Positions 22,701 through 34,650 of a DNA stretch of 64,000 bases are shown here, in pieces. The DNA is from Stratiolaelaps scimitus (lineage: Eukaryota; Arthropoda; Arachnida; Mesostigmata; Laelapidae). Position 1 is the stretch's first letter, and each line of letters opens with the position of its first letter. The stretch lies in contig JABWDB010000007.1 in assembly GCA_019614645.1 (NCBI GenBank), positions 10,243,501 through 10,307,500 on the forward strand, in the 5' to 3' direction. The position numbers and the translations under genes are program-made. Below the pieces are notes generated by a model. It saw only the letters and a program-made list of their open reading frames with translations. It was not told where the DNA came from and made no database searches.

Positions 22701-25000
22701 ACAGATTGAAGTATACGCAGTTAGTTAAGCGATGTAGGGTGGCAGCAGTAGAAGAAATGGTATGGAAAAAAAACACAGAAAGAATCAGGCAAAGTGATTT
22801 TGATTCGGACGAAAACAACTGAATCGTTGTCCTCATTAACGTCGTGATTAACAGCAGTGAGTCTACGACAGTTGACGGATGACGGTGTTGTAACAATGGC
22901 CATCTTGAAGCTGCGAAACCGATACGATTGTGGGATGTAATTTTCGAATTTTGTGAAGCAAGGAGAACTTTCAGTGGTACCCGAATTGAACGGTAGCATC
23001 GACGACAGACATACACTCTCTGGTATGCTGTGTGACGAGATTTCGTGTGCCCTTTGTGGACGCTTAATGCGGTCACTTCGCTAGCTGGCCTTACTAGCGG
23101 CAAAAAATTTCTAACCACATTAGAGATTAAGAACTGGCTCCGGGAGAGCACTTAGCCTGCTACTTAATTTCTCGCAAAAAGTTGTGCTGTCCATGGCGGT
23201 TGCTTGTATTCGAGATAGCCGTAAATCTTCGGCAGGTCTCCCGTTTCAAGAGAGCTTTTACAGAGACCACGATCCTGGCGATTTCCTCGTTGCACAGCTC
23301 GACAACGCATCGATGGGCGTTCCACTGTGGGACTCTTGTGCATCCTGTTCATGCTGAGCTCAAGTACGATTTCACGCTCGACGGAGTCAACTGGTTCCAA
23401 CGCCTCGTTTTGGTGCACTTCAAGTTCCAGTTAGAACTTATTACAGTGATGGCGATATCCACAATTCGATTGTGTTCCATTGTCGTCGTCATCAAGAGTG
23501 TCCTTAAATCGCTTCAATACGAGAGAAAGAGAGAGATGCCACAGATATGAAAGGAGAAGAAAGCATCAGCGGGATTGGTTTAACGCTGTTGAATCAACGA
23601 AGCGCGCCGCGCCTCGCCTTGGACAGGTCGCATTGACGCCTTCATCGGCAGCGTGGTCCCGGCCAAATCGATTAACGAATTGTACACTCCAAGGAGCCTA
23701 TGTCGACGGCGTTGGCGAGCACTGAAGACGCACGGTGGATATATATATATATATATATATATATTTCAGTCAGTTAAACTTGAGATCTAGACAGAAGCCG
23801 GTGACCGGCTCGAGTCATTGGTTCGTCAGCCAGAATTTAGTTGGCCGGAGTGAACATGATTTTTTCGGGTTCGTGGAATTATGCAGCCAATTTGACCATA
23901 TCACAGACAAGACCCCTATACAACTTATACAGATTAACCTCTGGTCAAGATCCTAAAGTTTCATATAGAATATGATAATAATAATAAGATGATATTGTTA
24001 GATGATCGAATATTGTTTATGTGCTTACAAGGGTCATCCAGTTAAAGAAGCCAATCGCCAGAGTAAGGTGCACTATGTTGTGAAGGATGCGGCCGGCTGT
24101 TTGATCTCCGCCACGATCCCCAGTACGATCATCTCCAAAGCCGAAGCTCACGGGTGAAGAAAAGCTATGGAAATCTCGTACAACGACTCAGTTGCAACGG
24201 GCATACTTATTATTGTAATCGCATTCAATTATGCACAGAAAGGTCATAAAATCTGTATAGTTGAGTGCGTCTTCGCATCTCGTTATGGAAGCAACTTCGA
24301 GACGCTATAGGGATGTACATATGAGAGCACTCCCACCCTTTGCAGATGCGTTTATACAAGGTTCCGTACACAACGAGAAACAAACTCATGATGCTGTTTT
24401 TGTGTGTTTCATGACCACCGATGCTATTAGCATTTCGTTCCGATCCTACCGAAACTTACTCTGAGGACGTCATAACGTCTTTGCTCTAGCTTCTTGGGAA
24501 AGTTTCAAGGGGGAGACATCCTCGTTGTCGAACCTTCGGCTCCGTATTCGTAGCTGTGATATTTAACAGAATTTACATTCATGCATGTCCTAATGTAACT
24601 GCCAACCGAACCTTTTTCGCATTTTCAAACTGAGGCTGCTGCTCAAGGTCATCGAGGAGCGTCACGAAGTCAGAGTTTGCGAACATAGTTCTTGTTTGTT
24701 TGTCTGTTTAGGAGACATGACATGTACTCCGTAGCAATTTACTCAATTTCATAGTTTCGGGAGAGCGAAGATGGGTGGCTACACGTCGTGTGGACGCAGC
24801 ACGTATCCTCTCTCCGTCGAGGGCGTATCCTGGAACGATGCCCAAGATGCGTGGGCCTGCTCCGGGAAGTGGTGCCCAGTGCACGATGTAAGAAGGTCAC
24901 GTAAATGGCGCGATAATTAGTAAAGTAAGACATCTCCTTTAAGTGTTTTATCCTCCTTCCTGAAGGCGATTGAATGACTTTTATATTCCATGAAAATAAT
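22701..25000. other. Unassigned stretch
   Basis: Frames at 23164-23550 are open on both strands. The minus frame has the more natural composition, ending with a Tyr/Pro-rich tail, but has no donor and is not recognised. (AT)n lies at 23739-23764. Confidence 0.45.
23739..23764. repeat. (AT)n microsatellite
   Basis: Pure AT tract followed by TTTCAG. Confidence 0.95.
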
Positions 25001-25009
25001 TAATTAATA

Positions 25010-25400
25010 TTAATTAAGAATAATAATTAAGAGATATGAATTGTAAAAGATGTCGGAATTGGTTGGCAGCGTGTGTGGGGACTTCGTGGTCCACCCATTG
25101 AAGCATATTCGTCTATAACCGCGACTGCGCGTAGTATTTATATCCAGACAAAATCTTTGTATCAAAAGGTTAAGCCTACGTTGGATATCACTGATGGTGT
25201 CTTGAAGCAATTTGCCAACAGTTCCCAGTAAGTCCAACGTGAGTGGACCAGGAGCACCTACGTTCACAAACGCCATAGTCAAGAATGTGTACTCCAGTGA
25301 TAAGTCGGTCACCGTCGCAAGCCAAATCAGGACCCGACCGCGCCCGAACGACCAGACCGAAAGCCCTTCTTGTAGCTTTTCATGCGCGTACTCATTTGGC
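25010..25400 (-). CDS. Unrecognised open frame with natural composition
   Basis: About 130 codons are open on the minus strand, including FVNVGAPGPLTLDLLGTVGK and a following amphipathic stretch (TISDIQRRLNLLIQRFCLDI). An overlapping plus-strand frame (25212-25587) is also open, so strand is not certain. No start codon or splice pair was clear. It may be a decayed exon or retroelement segment. I do not recognise it. Confidence 0.2.
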
Positions 25401-25739
25401 CTTCATGATGGCAGGTGCGGAGCATCACCATTTTCGCCCCTGGACGGAGACCCACGCACATACGGAAACTAAAAACTTTTTCATAGCTGTGTCTCAGCTG
25501 TCTTCCTTCGTTTTACGCCAGAAAGGACTCGGCGCCCGTTTGCAGCAGGATTGCTTCAGGGACCTGTCAGTAAAGGGGGCCACGTAAGGCCGCTGTAGTG
25601 TAGGCCAGGAGTCGGGATTATTCAGCCCCTTTTTCATATTTTTAAGGCCCTTACCCGGGCGGCCGGTCGCATTGGACTTATGTGAGCTTTCTCCTACAGA
25701 CTCATGTGAGGGCAGGCCAATGCTAACCAAATTTCGGTA

Positions 25740-25830
25740 AACGACGACGTCTGGGGATTGAACCGACGATTATATCGTGGTGCTGTTCGCACCCACAGAG
25801 ATGTGCATTAGCCAACCAGGAAGTGTTGGT
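25740..25830 (-). repeat. tRNA-derived SINE-like repeat, copy C
   Basis: On the minus strand GGTTGGCTAATGCACA (A-box-like) is followed about 40 nt later by CGGTTCAATCCCC (B box, 25745-25757), then a body that includes the block shared with 16.08 kb. It does not form a complete cloverleaf. Confidence 0.5.
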
Positions 25831-26680
25831 ACAGCAGACTCGAAAACGTATGTTGCCTAACAATAGTGTATCTACATTCGACCATGGCAGAGCCTTGAGC
25901 TCTCTACAAAGGCGTTTTTTTGACGCGGCTTTCAAACGAGCCTTGTCCATGCTTTGAGAGAGCTTCCCTTCGTTCGCGTTTAATACTTTTTCAAGCTTAT
26001 TTCTATGCCAAATCCCTGATTGGACTTGACTTAGCTGATGTTTTCACGGCCTTGAGTTGATGACTCTAACCTAATATTTCAGTGTCGTTGTTTCGAGACT
26101 GCGTAAAGAAATCCTAATGAGAAAGATGGGAATAAAAATCTACCACTATAAGCTTGTTATTTTGCTTCAGTAGCGCCATTTACACCCATAACGCATATCA
26201 ATGCAAGTTCTGATTGCTATCCCAAACGTGTCGTACATGCCAGAGTCTGTTGATGAGCAAACCGAAACATATTATAAAAATGGCGCACTTAAGTAATCGC
26301 CAAATCATCTTAAGCAGTTTCCACCCGCGTACAGCGCGTGGCCTCGGCCACGTGGGCTATGTTATGGAAGGTTTAGTCTCTAGTCATTTATACCGATGGA
26401 GACAGCTGTGTATAATTCATCAAACTACACACCGCCTATCCCAGACATGTGCACAGTGAGATCTTGCTCTTACTATCCCGGCCAGCCGGACCGCCGCTTC
26501 AACCGCAATAAAGGCGGCTTGCATACAAAAGCAAGTGCTGGCCGGGTATGGCTTGTCAACTATTCGGGGTTCTGGATGAGTTCTGGGGTTTGTTGGCTTC
26601 CGTGAGTGTCCCAGGTTGAACTGGACAAAATAATCAAAAGATGTAGTGGCATTAGCGTCGAGACGCTTCCGAGGGCTTAA

Positions 26681-27349
26681 TTATGACAAAAAGTCGGAAA
26701 CGCCACATTGAGTGATCTGTTCGTAGAAGAAGGTAGACCAAGAAAAACACACAAGTGAAATAGCTGCAAAATTGAAATAGTTGTGGCTTCGCAAGCTCTT
26801 ACGTGTGATTAAACTGGCAAGAATATTTTTAATTTGGCAAGGACGTAGAGTAACGACCTCCCGGATAGCGAACGATGCGAACGTCGTCGCCTGCCACTCG
26901 TACAGGTCGCCACGTACAGAATACGGCCTTCCGCAAGATATAGCCATACCATCAATGAGCATCGACGTAAACCGCAGCAAAAACGAAAGAAACCAGGGGG
27001 GGCTCTCAACTGGACAACATCCATAGTCGGATACCGAATCACGTAACAGGCAAACTAACCAACCATCCGGATACAGCCAAGTAGAGGATGTATCTTGCAG
27101 AGAGCCACCAGCCGTTCCGTCGCCTCGCATCGTATTCAACGAACACAAACGTATACATTCATATATAGAGCATGCAACAATATCTGGATGGGGCGTATGT
27201 ATGTCAATACCTTTGTGGGTGTGGCTGCATATCGTACACAGTTCTTGAGGGGGCCCTGCTGTAGCGTCGCACCAGCTGCGGTGCCGATTATGCAGCATGT
27301 GCATGCAGACGAGAGGCGGTCGCAACGACGGCCGGTGGGAATAGCTCAA
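26681..27349 (-). CDS. Longest open frame in the window, coding status doubtful
   Basis: A 222-codon frame without a stop, but it opens at a non-ATG codon. It resembles no family I know, is rich in Cys, Ser and His throughout, and overlaps plus-strand frames. A random frame near this length is not very surprising in 64 kb of six-frame sequence at this GC content. No flanking splice pair stands out. Confidence 0.15.
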   Translation of the reverse strand: MSYSHRPSLRPPLVCMHMLHNRHRSWCDATAGPPQELCTICSHTHKGIDIHTPHPDIVACSIYECIRLCSLNTMRGDGTAGGSLQDTSSTWLYPDGWLVCLLRDSVSDYGCCPVESPPWFLSFLLRFTSMLIDGMAISCGRPYSVRGDLYEWQATTFASFAIREVVTLRPCQIKNILASLITRKSLRSHNYFNFAAISLVCFSWSTFFYEQITQCGVSDFLS

Positions 27350-27598
27350 CAGCTGAGTCGACCAGTGAAGGACAAGATAAGCGGCAAGCTAGCTAGGTTG
27401 CATGTGGCTTAGCAGACAGCGGTCCAGCTCGGTCGAAGTGGTGGCTGTGCGGGTATGTATACGATACTTCGCGCATACATCTCTAGCCGCCACTGCACAT
27501 CACTGCAGCTACGACAACAGTAGCATATGGAAGTTTCTTTGAACTATTCAAGTCTCGCCCGATCTCCACATTTATCACAGCAGCGATCTCCTCTTCAT

Positions 27599-27619
27599 TC
27601 TCTCTCTCTCTCTCTCTCG
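27599..27619. repeat. (CT)n microsatellite
   Basis: Pure CT tract within a pyrimidine-rich stretch. Confidence 0.9.
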
Positions 27620-28006
27620 CCTTCTCTGTCTCGCTCTGCCTGTTCCCTTGTTACCCATTTGCCCGGAGATCCTTTCCCGGCGTCCGTCACCAACTGTCGC
27701 GTGTTGCTCGTTGTAAGTCGCTCCTGTCGAGGGCAGTTTTGGAGAACAATAGAAAATGTTGAAAATTTCACGCCACACATCACTTCCGGTTAGAAATCCG
27801 GTTGAGACGGTGCGTGACTGAGCTACTTCCGGTGATCGTTGCTATTGCTGCTGCTGATGCCTGCGCCATTATTGTAGTCACTCCGTGGGAATTGTGGTAG
27901 AGTTCGTGGTAGATTCGTGGTCGCACGCTGATACGTTTCGACAGTGGGTCTATCTATATACAGCCAGATAGCTGTCTGGCTGGCAGTCGCGTTGTCTTTG
28001 CACAGC

Positions 28007-28028
28007 TATATATATATATATATATATG
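28007..28028. repeat. (AT)n microsatellite
   Basis: Pure AT tract. Confidence 0.9.
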
Positions 28029-29558
28029 CTTCAGGTACGTGCAGGCAGAGCTCACACAAGTCCAGGCAGTTAAAGTCCCGCACGCCTCAACAGATACAGC
28101 CCGTATAGCAACTACGTCTACCACTCCTTTTGATACCAGCATCTACTGTAGCATATTGTTCCTCGGTGGCCTCGTTGAATCGCTTGTGTTAGCGTCTACA
28201 GGCAATCTTGGCTCGCTTTGCCTCCTAACTTGCACGCATATGCCTCAACGTGGTTATCATTGTCCTTGGAACGAACTCGCTTAGCAGAAGCCTAAGTCTC
28301 TCTTTCTCCAGCTATCTCGCCTTTTCTCGCTCATTATATACAATCTTGTTCTATCTGTAAGCCAGATAATGGCTGAATCGTGTCTGAGAAGAATGGCGCG
28401 ATAATGGTCTCCTGCATTATTCGCATGTCGAGCGTCTGCACCGCCTCAATACGTACGAGGCTACACGAGCGATCGATGCAACGAGAAGGTGGCTGACGCA
28501 ATAAGATCTTGTGTGGGATGACAACGTTGCCTTTGGTTCTCTCGCGTTTACTTGTTAAGGCTATATATGTGAACGAATACGTGTATTGGTATAGTGTACT
28601 CGGTTGTTGGTCACGCCACGTACGCAGCTCGGGGACGTTTTCACCGTCAGAGAACGGCCGCGTGACGACTAAACGGGGCATATGTCGGCTCCTACCAATT
28701 TGTTGACTACCTCAAGGCCGCCGAGGGGAAGACACCTTGCACATCCCGTTCTTAGCTTTGTGCAGCAACCTCACTATGTGGACAGTCGTCGCATAGGAAG
28801 GGCTCCTGCAGAAGCCAACCGTGACACCGTTTCCCTGTTGATGGCTGACGTCTATGGCCTCAGCGCCGCGGTATTCATCGACGCTAGACGGACGTACGAT
28901 ATTGCCCGCACACGCACACAATCATATAGCCACCGAACAGATGGGTAGATTGACTGATGAGTCCTTCATCCATCTCCGCGTAATGAGAATCTCCTGCTCG
29001 TAGATTCCTTTGCAGATATTATCGTTCCACCGCGTGGTGTCTGCTTATCAGTGTTTGACACCTGTCTCAGTTTCTTTGAGTCTTTTGCCCAAGGTGTTGC
29101 TTTCTCCTGGCGTCCTCTCATCTCCAGCAGTCATTGTCCGCCTCCTATACCTTGAAACCTGCCTTGTAACAAATAATCCGTAATTAGGACGAGCCTCTTT
29201 CCCCGTCATGTTCTGTTCCTGTCATTCATCGCTGTTGTTCTTCGCGTTGGTCGACGCCGTGTGCTCAGGACAGAGGGGAATTCAGGAGAAACAGACAAGA
29301 GGAAGGCCAAGACCGGCCAAGCCCTCTGTGACTCCCGCTTGACTGAGAGGAGACACTGGAAGAAGCTCTCGCTCTTTCAACACTAGTCGCCACCCACTAA
29401 TCAACGAACATTTTTGTAGAAGAGATCGAACTCCATTAGGCGTCCACCTCGTCAGTATCATCATAGTGGACTCCATTCTCTCGCCAGCGTCCTCTGCCCT
29501 GCCCGCGAGTCTAGACTGCGTTAGCCGAAACACGATACGATACGGTTTTTGCAATTAG

Positions 29559-29736
29559 GATATGGTCGACGCTTGGTATTACCAAATTCAGGTCGAGTCT
29601 AACCAAGTGATGATATTTTTGTATCGAGTCCGGCTGCCAGTTACGCAGATGGGAGATTTATGTCGTGTGGACATCAGGCGTCGGCCCTCCGGCGCGCCGT
29701 CACAAACATCAGCCGAAAGCGTCATAGCGCTAGAAG
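29559..29736 (+). CDS. Candidate coding exon with good donor
   Basis: A TTTTTGCAATTAG| acceptor precedes GAT-ATG, and AGAAG|GTAAGTAAG, a near-consensus donor, ends it. The open frame between them starts MVDAWYYQIQVESNQVMIFL and ends with a Ser/Pro/Arg-rich tail. The ATG at 29562 could be a true start or an internal Met. I do not recognise the protein. The donor is among the best in the window. Confidence 0.32.
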
Positions 29737-30160
29737 GTAAGTAAGTAGCCAAGTAAGAATTGCAGTGGGGGAGGATTGCAGTGACTATTGGCAAATCATG
29801 GTACCGATGCATTGCTGCGCTGAAGGCCAACAGATGAGCTTCCCCTGCCTGTTTGTCTGTCATTCTCCTACCCCTCGGAGTCGCTTCGCACAATACTTGA
29901 TTATGCGGATATTGATGCATCGATGAGGGATAGACGCAGCCATCGATCAGTGAGTGCGACTGGCTAGCGGGCGGCGGGTGATCCAGTATCGGATTCTCTA
30001 CACATGCGGCAGCGGTGGACGTAGGGGACAAGCTCCTGCTGCGAGAGTTACAAAAACCGTGTAATTACCCTTATCCTGTGAGGACCTGGTTGTTCGTACA
30101 GCGGGTACGTAAATGCGTATGCGTAATACGTTGTCGGCTTGCGACTTAACGGTAGTCGGT

Positions 30161-30187
30161 CGTCCTTGAAGGCGAGCTTCAAGGACG
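30161..30187. repeat. 11-bp perfect inverted repeat, 5-nt loop
   Basis: CGTCCTTGAAG and CTTCAAGGACG are exact reverse complements around GCGAG. Confidence 0.85.
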
Positions 30188-30217
30188 GTCGGATGAACGT
30201 CAAAGACTACAGAGTGA

Positions 30218-30236
30218 TAGAGAGAGAGAGAGAGAG
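30218..30236. repeat. (AG)n microsatellite
   Basis: Pure AG tract. Confidence 0.9.
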
Positions 30237-33200
30237 ATGGGATGGGATCCAATATTGTCGTGGTCAATGCCGGTGAGCACGGTATAATAAATATCATACG
30301 GTTATATATCGGATCTATGGGTCACCTGTGGCAAACACCTGATGTACCGAGTTGTACCACTCTAGGACAAAACAGATTTATGTGCTATCGAAGTTATTCT
30401 TAACAATACATGGACAGTGTTGATAGTTACGTGTTTTTGCATTAGATGAAATCAAAGACTCAAGTTAACTTAGCACACCGCATTGCGCGTAGACTGATAC
30501 TTAATTCGAGGAGGTAAACTGCATATAAATAGAAGCTAAAGTTGTCGAGGCATACATTTTTTGAAACAGCCATAAGCAGAGGATTAACAAAATGATGATA
30601 CAACTATTATCATTTATAAAGAGGTTGACCAAAAATACGTGCAAATCGCACAAATATCTAAAAGCAGTTCATTGTTCACTCTATGGCCTTCAGAGTAGAT
30701 CCGTCAGAAGTGATTTCCCAAATGACGACGACACCAAGCACCTTGGGCAACGCAGCCTGCCGCCAGCCTGGCTTCTGGCGCTCAGAGATAAATTATTTCT
30801 TGACATCCAATAAAGCCATGGTTGGTATTGTCTCCTCGAGACCTCACTTTGTGATGAGTTCGCCTGCAGCGCTTGCAAGTGAACCCTTTCGCGAACAATC
30901 CCCCCTAACATAGTACTTTCATCCGACCTTCTCGTAGATTGGACCGCGCAAGGCCTGCGCCCACGATGTCATTCTAGACAATGTTCCCCTTCGAAGAAAT
31001 TGCTGTACAACTAGATACACTGCAGAGTGGCTACAATGGTGCACATTGCATGACATGCCGTCATGAATTATATTACGTTATACCCTGTATGTTTTTTATC
31101 ACCCTGCAGTATACCAGATATGCGTCCAAGACAAGTACAGGGTGTTCTATTGCTGAAACAGATGCTGTTTCAATTGTAAGCTTACATTTTTCTTACATGT
31201 AGACCCATGTCTTGCCCTACTGTAAGACCATTTTTGCTCTCCCGATGTATATTGACTGTTTTGTTAGAAAGAGTGCTACAGCGTCTCAGCTGATATCTTT
31301 TAATCTGGTGAGGAACGGCGGGCCTTTTCTCCCTCAGTGATCTCCACTGTACACTGGAGTTGTGCACCGCATAGCGTACGTGCCCAAGTATACTCATATC
31401 CGTCTAGTTAACGTTCTTGGCTGCAAGCGACAACAGTACGACACAATAGTGGAGAGGTCTAACCAACAGCGTGCGACTCACTAAGGAAGTGAGAGTACAC
31501 GATGGCGATAGGGGGCACCAGGCAAACAGAAAGAAAGCCTAGGGATGACGAAGAGTAAAAAATGGACTGGGCCCACAGCAGAGTGAGTGTCCACGAGCAC
31601 CCCAACAGGATGGCAGAGAGTTCCCGCAACAACAAGCGAAGCCGGCAGCACGAAGTCGAATACTTTCCTTGCGGGACTCCCCTGTCCCGATCTTTCTCTC
31701 CTCTATCTGTTAATGCTTCTCGCCAATGAGTCAGACAGTGAGCGGCTCATAGTTCACAGTTTTACATATGAATACCCGAGCCATCTATCCATTCATTCTG
31801 ACATTCTTTCATTGACCGACGATGTGCTTGTCGCCGGGTGCGTAAAGTCATCGATGACGCTACAGAGATGCCGCACAAGGAGCAGGCACGATAAAGTAAG
31901 CTTTAGATAGACGAGATCGAACGGGGCCCTGCCTCTGCTCACTTATATCGACTACGGTTACTGGGCTGGGGGATCAAGAGGGTTCGTTTGGCGGCATGTA
32001 GCTCGAGATCGAGTTGAAGCGTTGTGGAAGTCGTTTGTGGACAAATGGTGCAAAGAGACCTGGGTGCAGGAAATTGAAGCAAAAGCCTAGACTAGAGCGA
32101 CGACACGATAATCATAATATTGAAATAGATTATCACCACTCAGCTATGCCATTGCCTAGTATAGATATTGATTAGGCAATGGATAGCTAGCTACGAGCTG
32201 GGCGCCACTGGGGAACGAAGGACTCCAATCCGAGTCAACAAAAAGAGCGGTGATCGATTGGTCCGCACTTTCTTTCAGTTCGAGAGAAACGTGTGACCAG
32301 TGTGCAGTAGTATTTAGCCTATGAGAGAAGTACCACTATGAGGTTAATACTCAGTGCTTGTGGGGCCACCACTTCCATCAACCTCTACGATAGGTGCGCT
32401 GGCAACGGTGGTGCGATTGCTGGCGATGTTGCACGGGACCCCCAGGGGGTGTACTGTCGAATGGTCTTTTGAGGGAGAGGCGACTTGGAGGTTCTATATA
32501 TGATGATATTTAGGCAATAAGTCGTAATGAAATTTAGCCTCCGAGGTGTAGATCAACCGCGCGATCACCTGAAGAATAGGTGATTCCGCAGAATAGGGGA
32601 AATTTCGTTTCATTAGGGATTACTATACTCTAGAATAAATAAATGAAAATGTACAAAGCATAGTACAATAATAACAATAATACATAATACAGTAATGGTG
32701 CTAATAACGTCAGATAAAAAAGTAATCAATTATGATAGCAATACCGAAATTATAAGATTGCCAAAAAAAAAGTAGAAATAATAACGAACTTATTAAATGT
32801 CGTCGTCAAATCATTCCCAACGTACTAAATTGCGGGAATTGGTCGCGACTTAAATGAACCCAGGGGTAGCTAAAAGTCCACTTTAAATAGCTTATTACCA
32901 CTGTAATATTTATTGTATCGATAAATTAAAATTACATTTTTGCTCTAATTCCGCAAAGCCTAGAACACAAACCCACTTTGTCTCACATTGTCGTCAGGCT
33001 AACGTCAAAAGCACGACCGACTCTACTACAAAAATCTGGTGAAACAATTCATAATTGAGTATATCTCCACTACATAGTTCGTTTTGAATCGAGTCGGTAG
33101 AGTAATTTGCAGAAATATCATCGATTTCGGATCGGGCACAGGTCCAATTCAACGCATCGTCCTTCTTTGCTAAGATTGACACTCGAATACTGAATCACCA

Positions 33201-33500
33201 AATCACATTTAAAATTATATAATGCCTTGTACGGGTGCATACGGGCCCATAAATATTATTGGCGAAGCTGGAGTTTTTAATACTGGTCGTTATCCGGAGA
33301 GCACGATTCTCCCAGACGCCAGGTACCTGGCGCTTAACGCTCAACGCGGTCAATCTAATCTCTTTACCGTTATCCGCGGCAAATGCGCGCACACAAGGAA
33401 GTGCGCATCGTTCATAGGCGTTCAAGAAGGCTGTCCATCAATTTGACACTAAGCCACAAATATACAAAACAAAGAATCATATTCTCCCTGTTGATTGCTA
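30237..33500. other. Unassigned stretch
   Basis: Unrecognised short frames only. An 8-bp hairpin (TGAAACAG/CTGTTTCA around ATG) lies at 31154-31172, and an AT-rich low-complexity block at 32630-32800. Confidence 0.5.
32142..32188. repeat. Imperfect 16-bp inverted repeat
   Basis: AGCTATGCCATTGCCTA (32142-32158) pairs with TAGGCAATGGATAGCT (32173-32188), with one bulged base and a 14-nt AT-rich loop. Stem length suits a small hairpin RNA or a MITE relic; neither is shown. Confidence 0.75.
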
Positions 33501-33541
33501 CACGATTTACGAATATGACATTCCTGTCTCTACTTATTTAG

Positions 33542-33696
33542 CAATGGCTTCTGTCTGCATTGGCCTTCAGCGGGATTTGCTCGTTGGCATTGCCACAGAA
33601 CGTACAGGCGAAAGCGTTGATTTAGCTACGGTCGCGGAAAATCTACCAGAGCGACTATTGTCATTCGTCGGAACGACTCTGCAGGCAGTCAAGTAG
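33542..33696 (+). CDS. Candidate terminal exon, unrecognised
   Basis: A strong acceptor (ATTCCTGTCTCTACTTATTTAG|) leads into an open frame beginning ASVCIGLQRDLLVGIATERT after its Met and ending TTLQAVK-stop at 33694-33696. An AATAAA lies about 200 nt downstream (33898-33903), consistent with a last exon and a short 3' UTR. The peptide is Leu/Glu-rich and looks helical. I do not recognise it. Its ATG at 33544 also permits a 50-codon micro-ORF reading. Confidence 0.33.
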
Positions 33697-33897
33697 CTTG
33701 TCATAACTGGCAGATCGCTTAAGGAAAAGCAAGGAGGACTCGTTGTTACGTTTGTGGCAAACTATCTCTAATCTCTGGATTGAGTACACTTTATTGTTGT
33801 TTCGACTATCAGTATGCGAATTGATATATTTTACATAGTGATTTGATATATATATATCCCTAGAAATTCCGACCTATTGTAACGTTTAATATATTAT

Positions 33898-33903
33898 AAT
33901 AAA
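33898..33903 (+). terminator. Candidate polyadenylation signal
   Basis: AATAAA about 200 nt after the stop of the candidate terminal exon. The region is AT-rich, so chance is likely. Confidence 0.2.
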
Positions 33904-34196
33904 TATCATTCTATATATACATATATATATATATAGACACCAACTCTTTGAGGAACCTTTGAAGCATTAATATAAGTTATGAATTACCTAAGTCGGTTTG
34001 GCGGTCGTCTATGAACTCTTTGTGATTTGCTGTTGGCCGACTTTTGAGAACGAGACGTTTCTTGTTGAGAATTATGTTTACTTATCCTGAATCGCAATGC
34101 TGGCTTATTTCTATGGGGCGTTTTATAGGAATGTCTTTTACAAGCCATATCTCCAACTTGGACCCTCTATATGACATTACCGGGTTTTTCTAAGTA

Positions 34197-34226
34197 ATTA
34201 ATGCTATCCGTATTAATGCTATCCGT
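34197..34226 (+). repeat. 15-bp exact tandem duplication
   Basis: ATTAATGCTATCCGT occurs twice head to tail at the edge of the gypsy remnant. Confidence 0.9.
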
Positions 34227-34650
34227 CGTGAAGGAGTATCAGCTTGGCCAAGTTCACTTGTATTGGTACGCTCAATTTCGAAATCATAACCTAAAAGTAA
34301 TGTTGCCCACCTCAGTATGAAGCCCATTTGAGGTAAGAATTGAAATGCCTATTTGGGCATCAATGAGAATACCTATCTTCCAAATATGGCTGGTAAGAGT
34401 TCATGATCGGTGAGGATTGTACATATTCTACTGTGTATACGTTTATGAAATCGTTGACAAGCAAACGCAAGCGCTAACGCCTCTTTTTCAATTTGCACAT
34501 ATGCGTTTCTGTTGGACCTAATGAGCGCCAGCGTGATATGTAGATGACTTTGTTTGCCATCGGGGAATTTACGATAAATAACAGCGGCAAGTCCGTCGAG
34601 TTTGTTGATAGACGGAACCGTATTTGCGCATTGCATTTTTTTCATATTCT
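34226..34650 (-). mobile_element. Ty3/gypsy retrotransposon RNase H remnant
   Basis: The minus-strand frame at 34373-34645 reads DGLAAVIYRKFPDGKQSHLH, then AYVQIEKEALALAFACQRFH, then TILTDHELLPAIFG. These are the three hallmark blocks of gypsy-type RNase H: 'D-G-(I/L)-A-A-V', 'Y-x-Q-x-EKEALA' and 'TDH-x-x-L-x-x-IFG'. Downstream on the same strand, after a frameshift, 34260-34340 reads LRWATLLLGYDFEIE, the 'RWA-x-x-L-x-x-Y-D-F-x-I' block at the end of the domain. Neither the reverse transcriptase nor the integrase could be found next to it, and no LTR is seen. It is a dead fragment. Confidence 0.85.

Larger units (their letters stand above)
25831..29550. other. Unassigned stretch
   Basis: The stretch contains the longest open frame of the window (listed separately), a (CT)n tract at 27599-27619, (AT)n at 28007-28028, and unrecognised short frames at 28.3-29.5 kb. 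Confidence 0.5.
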
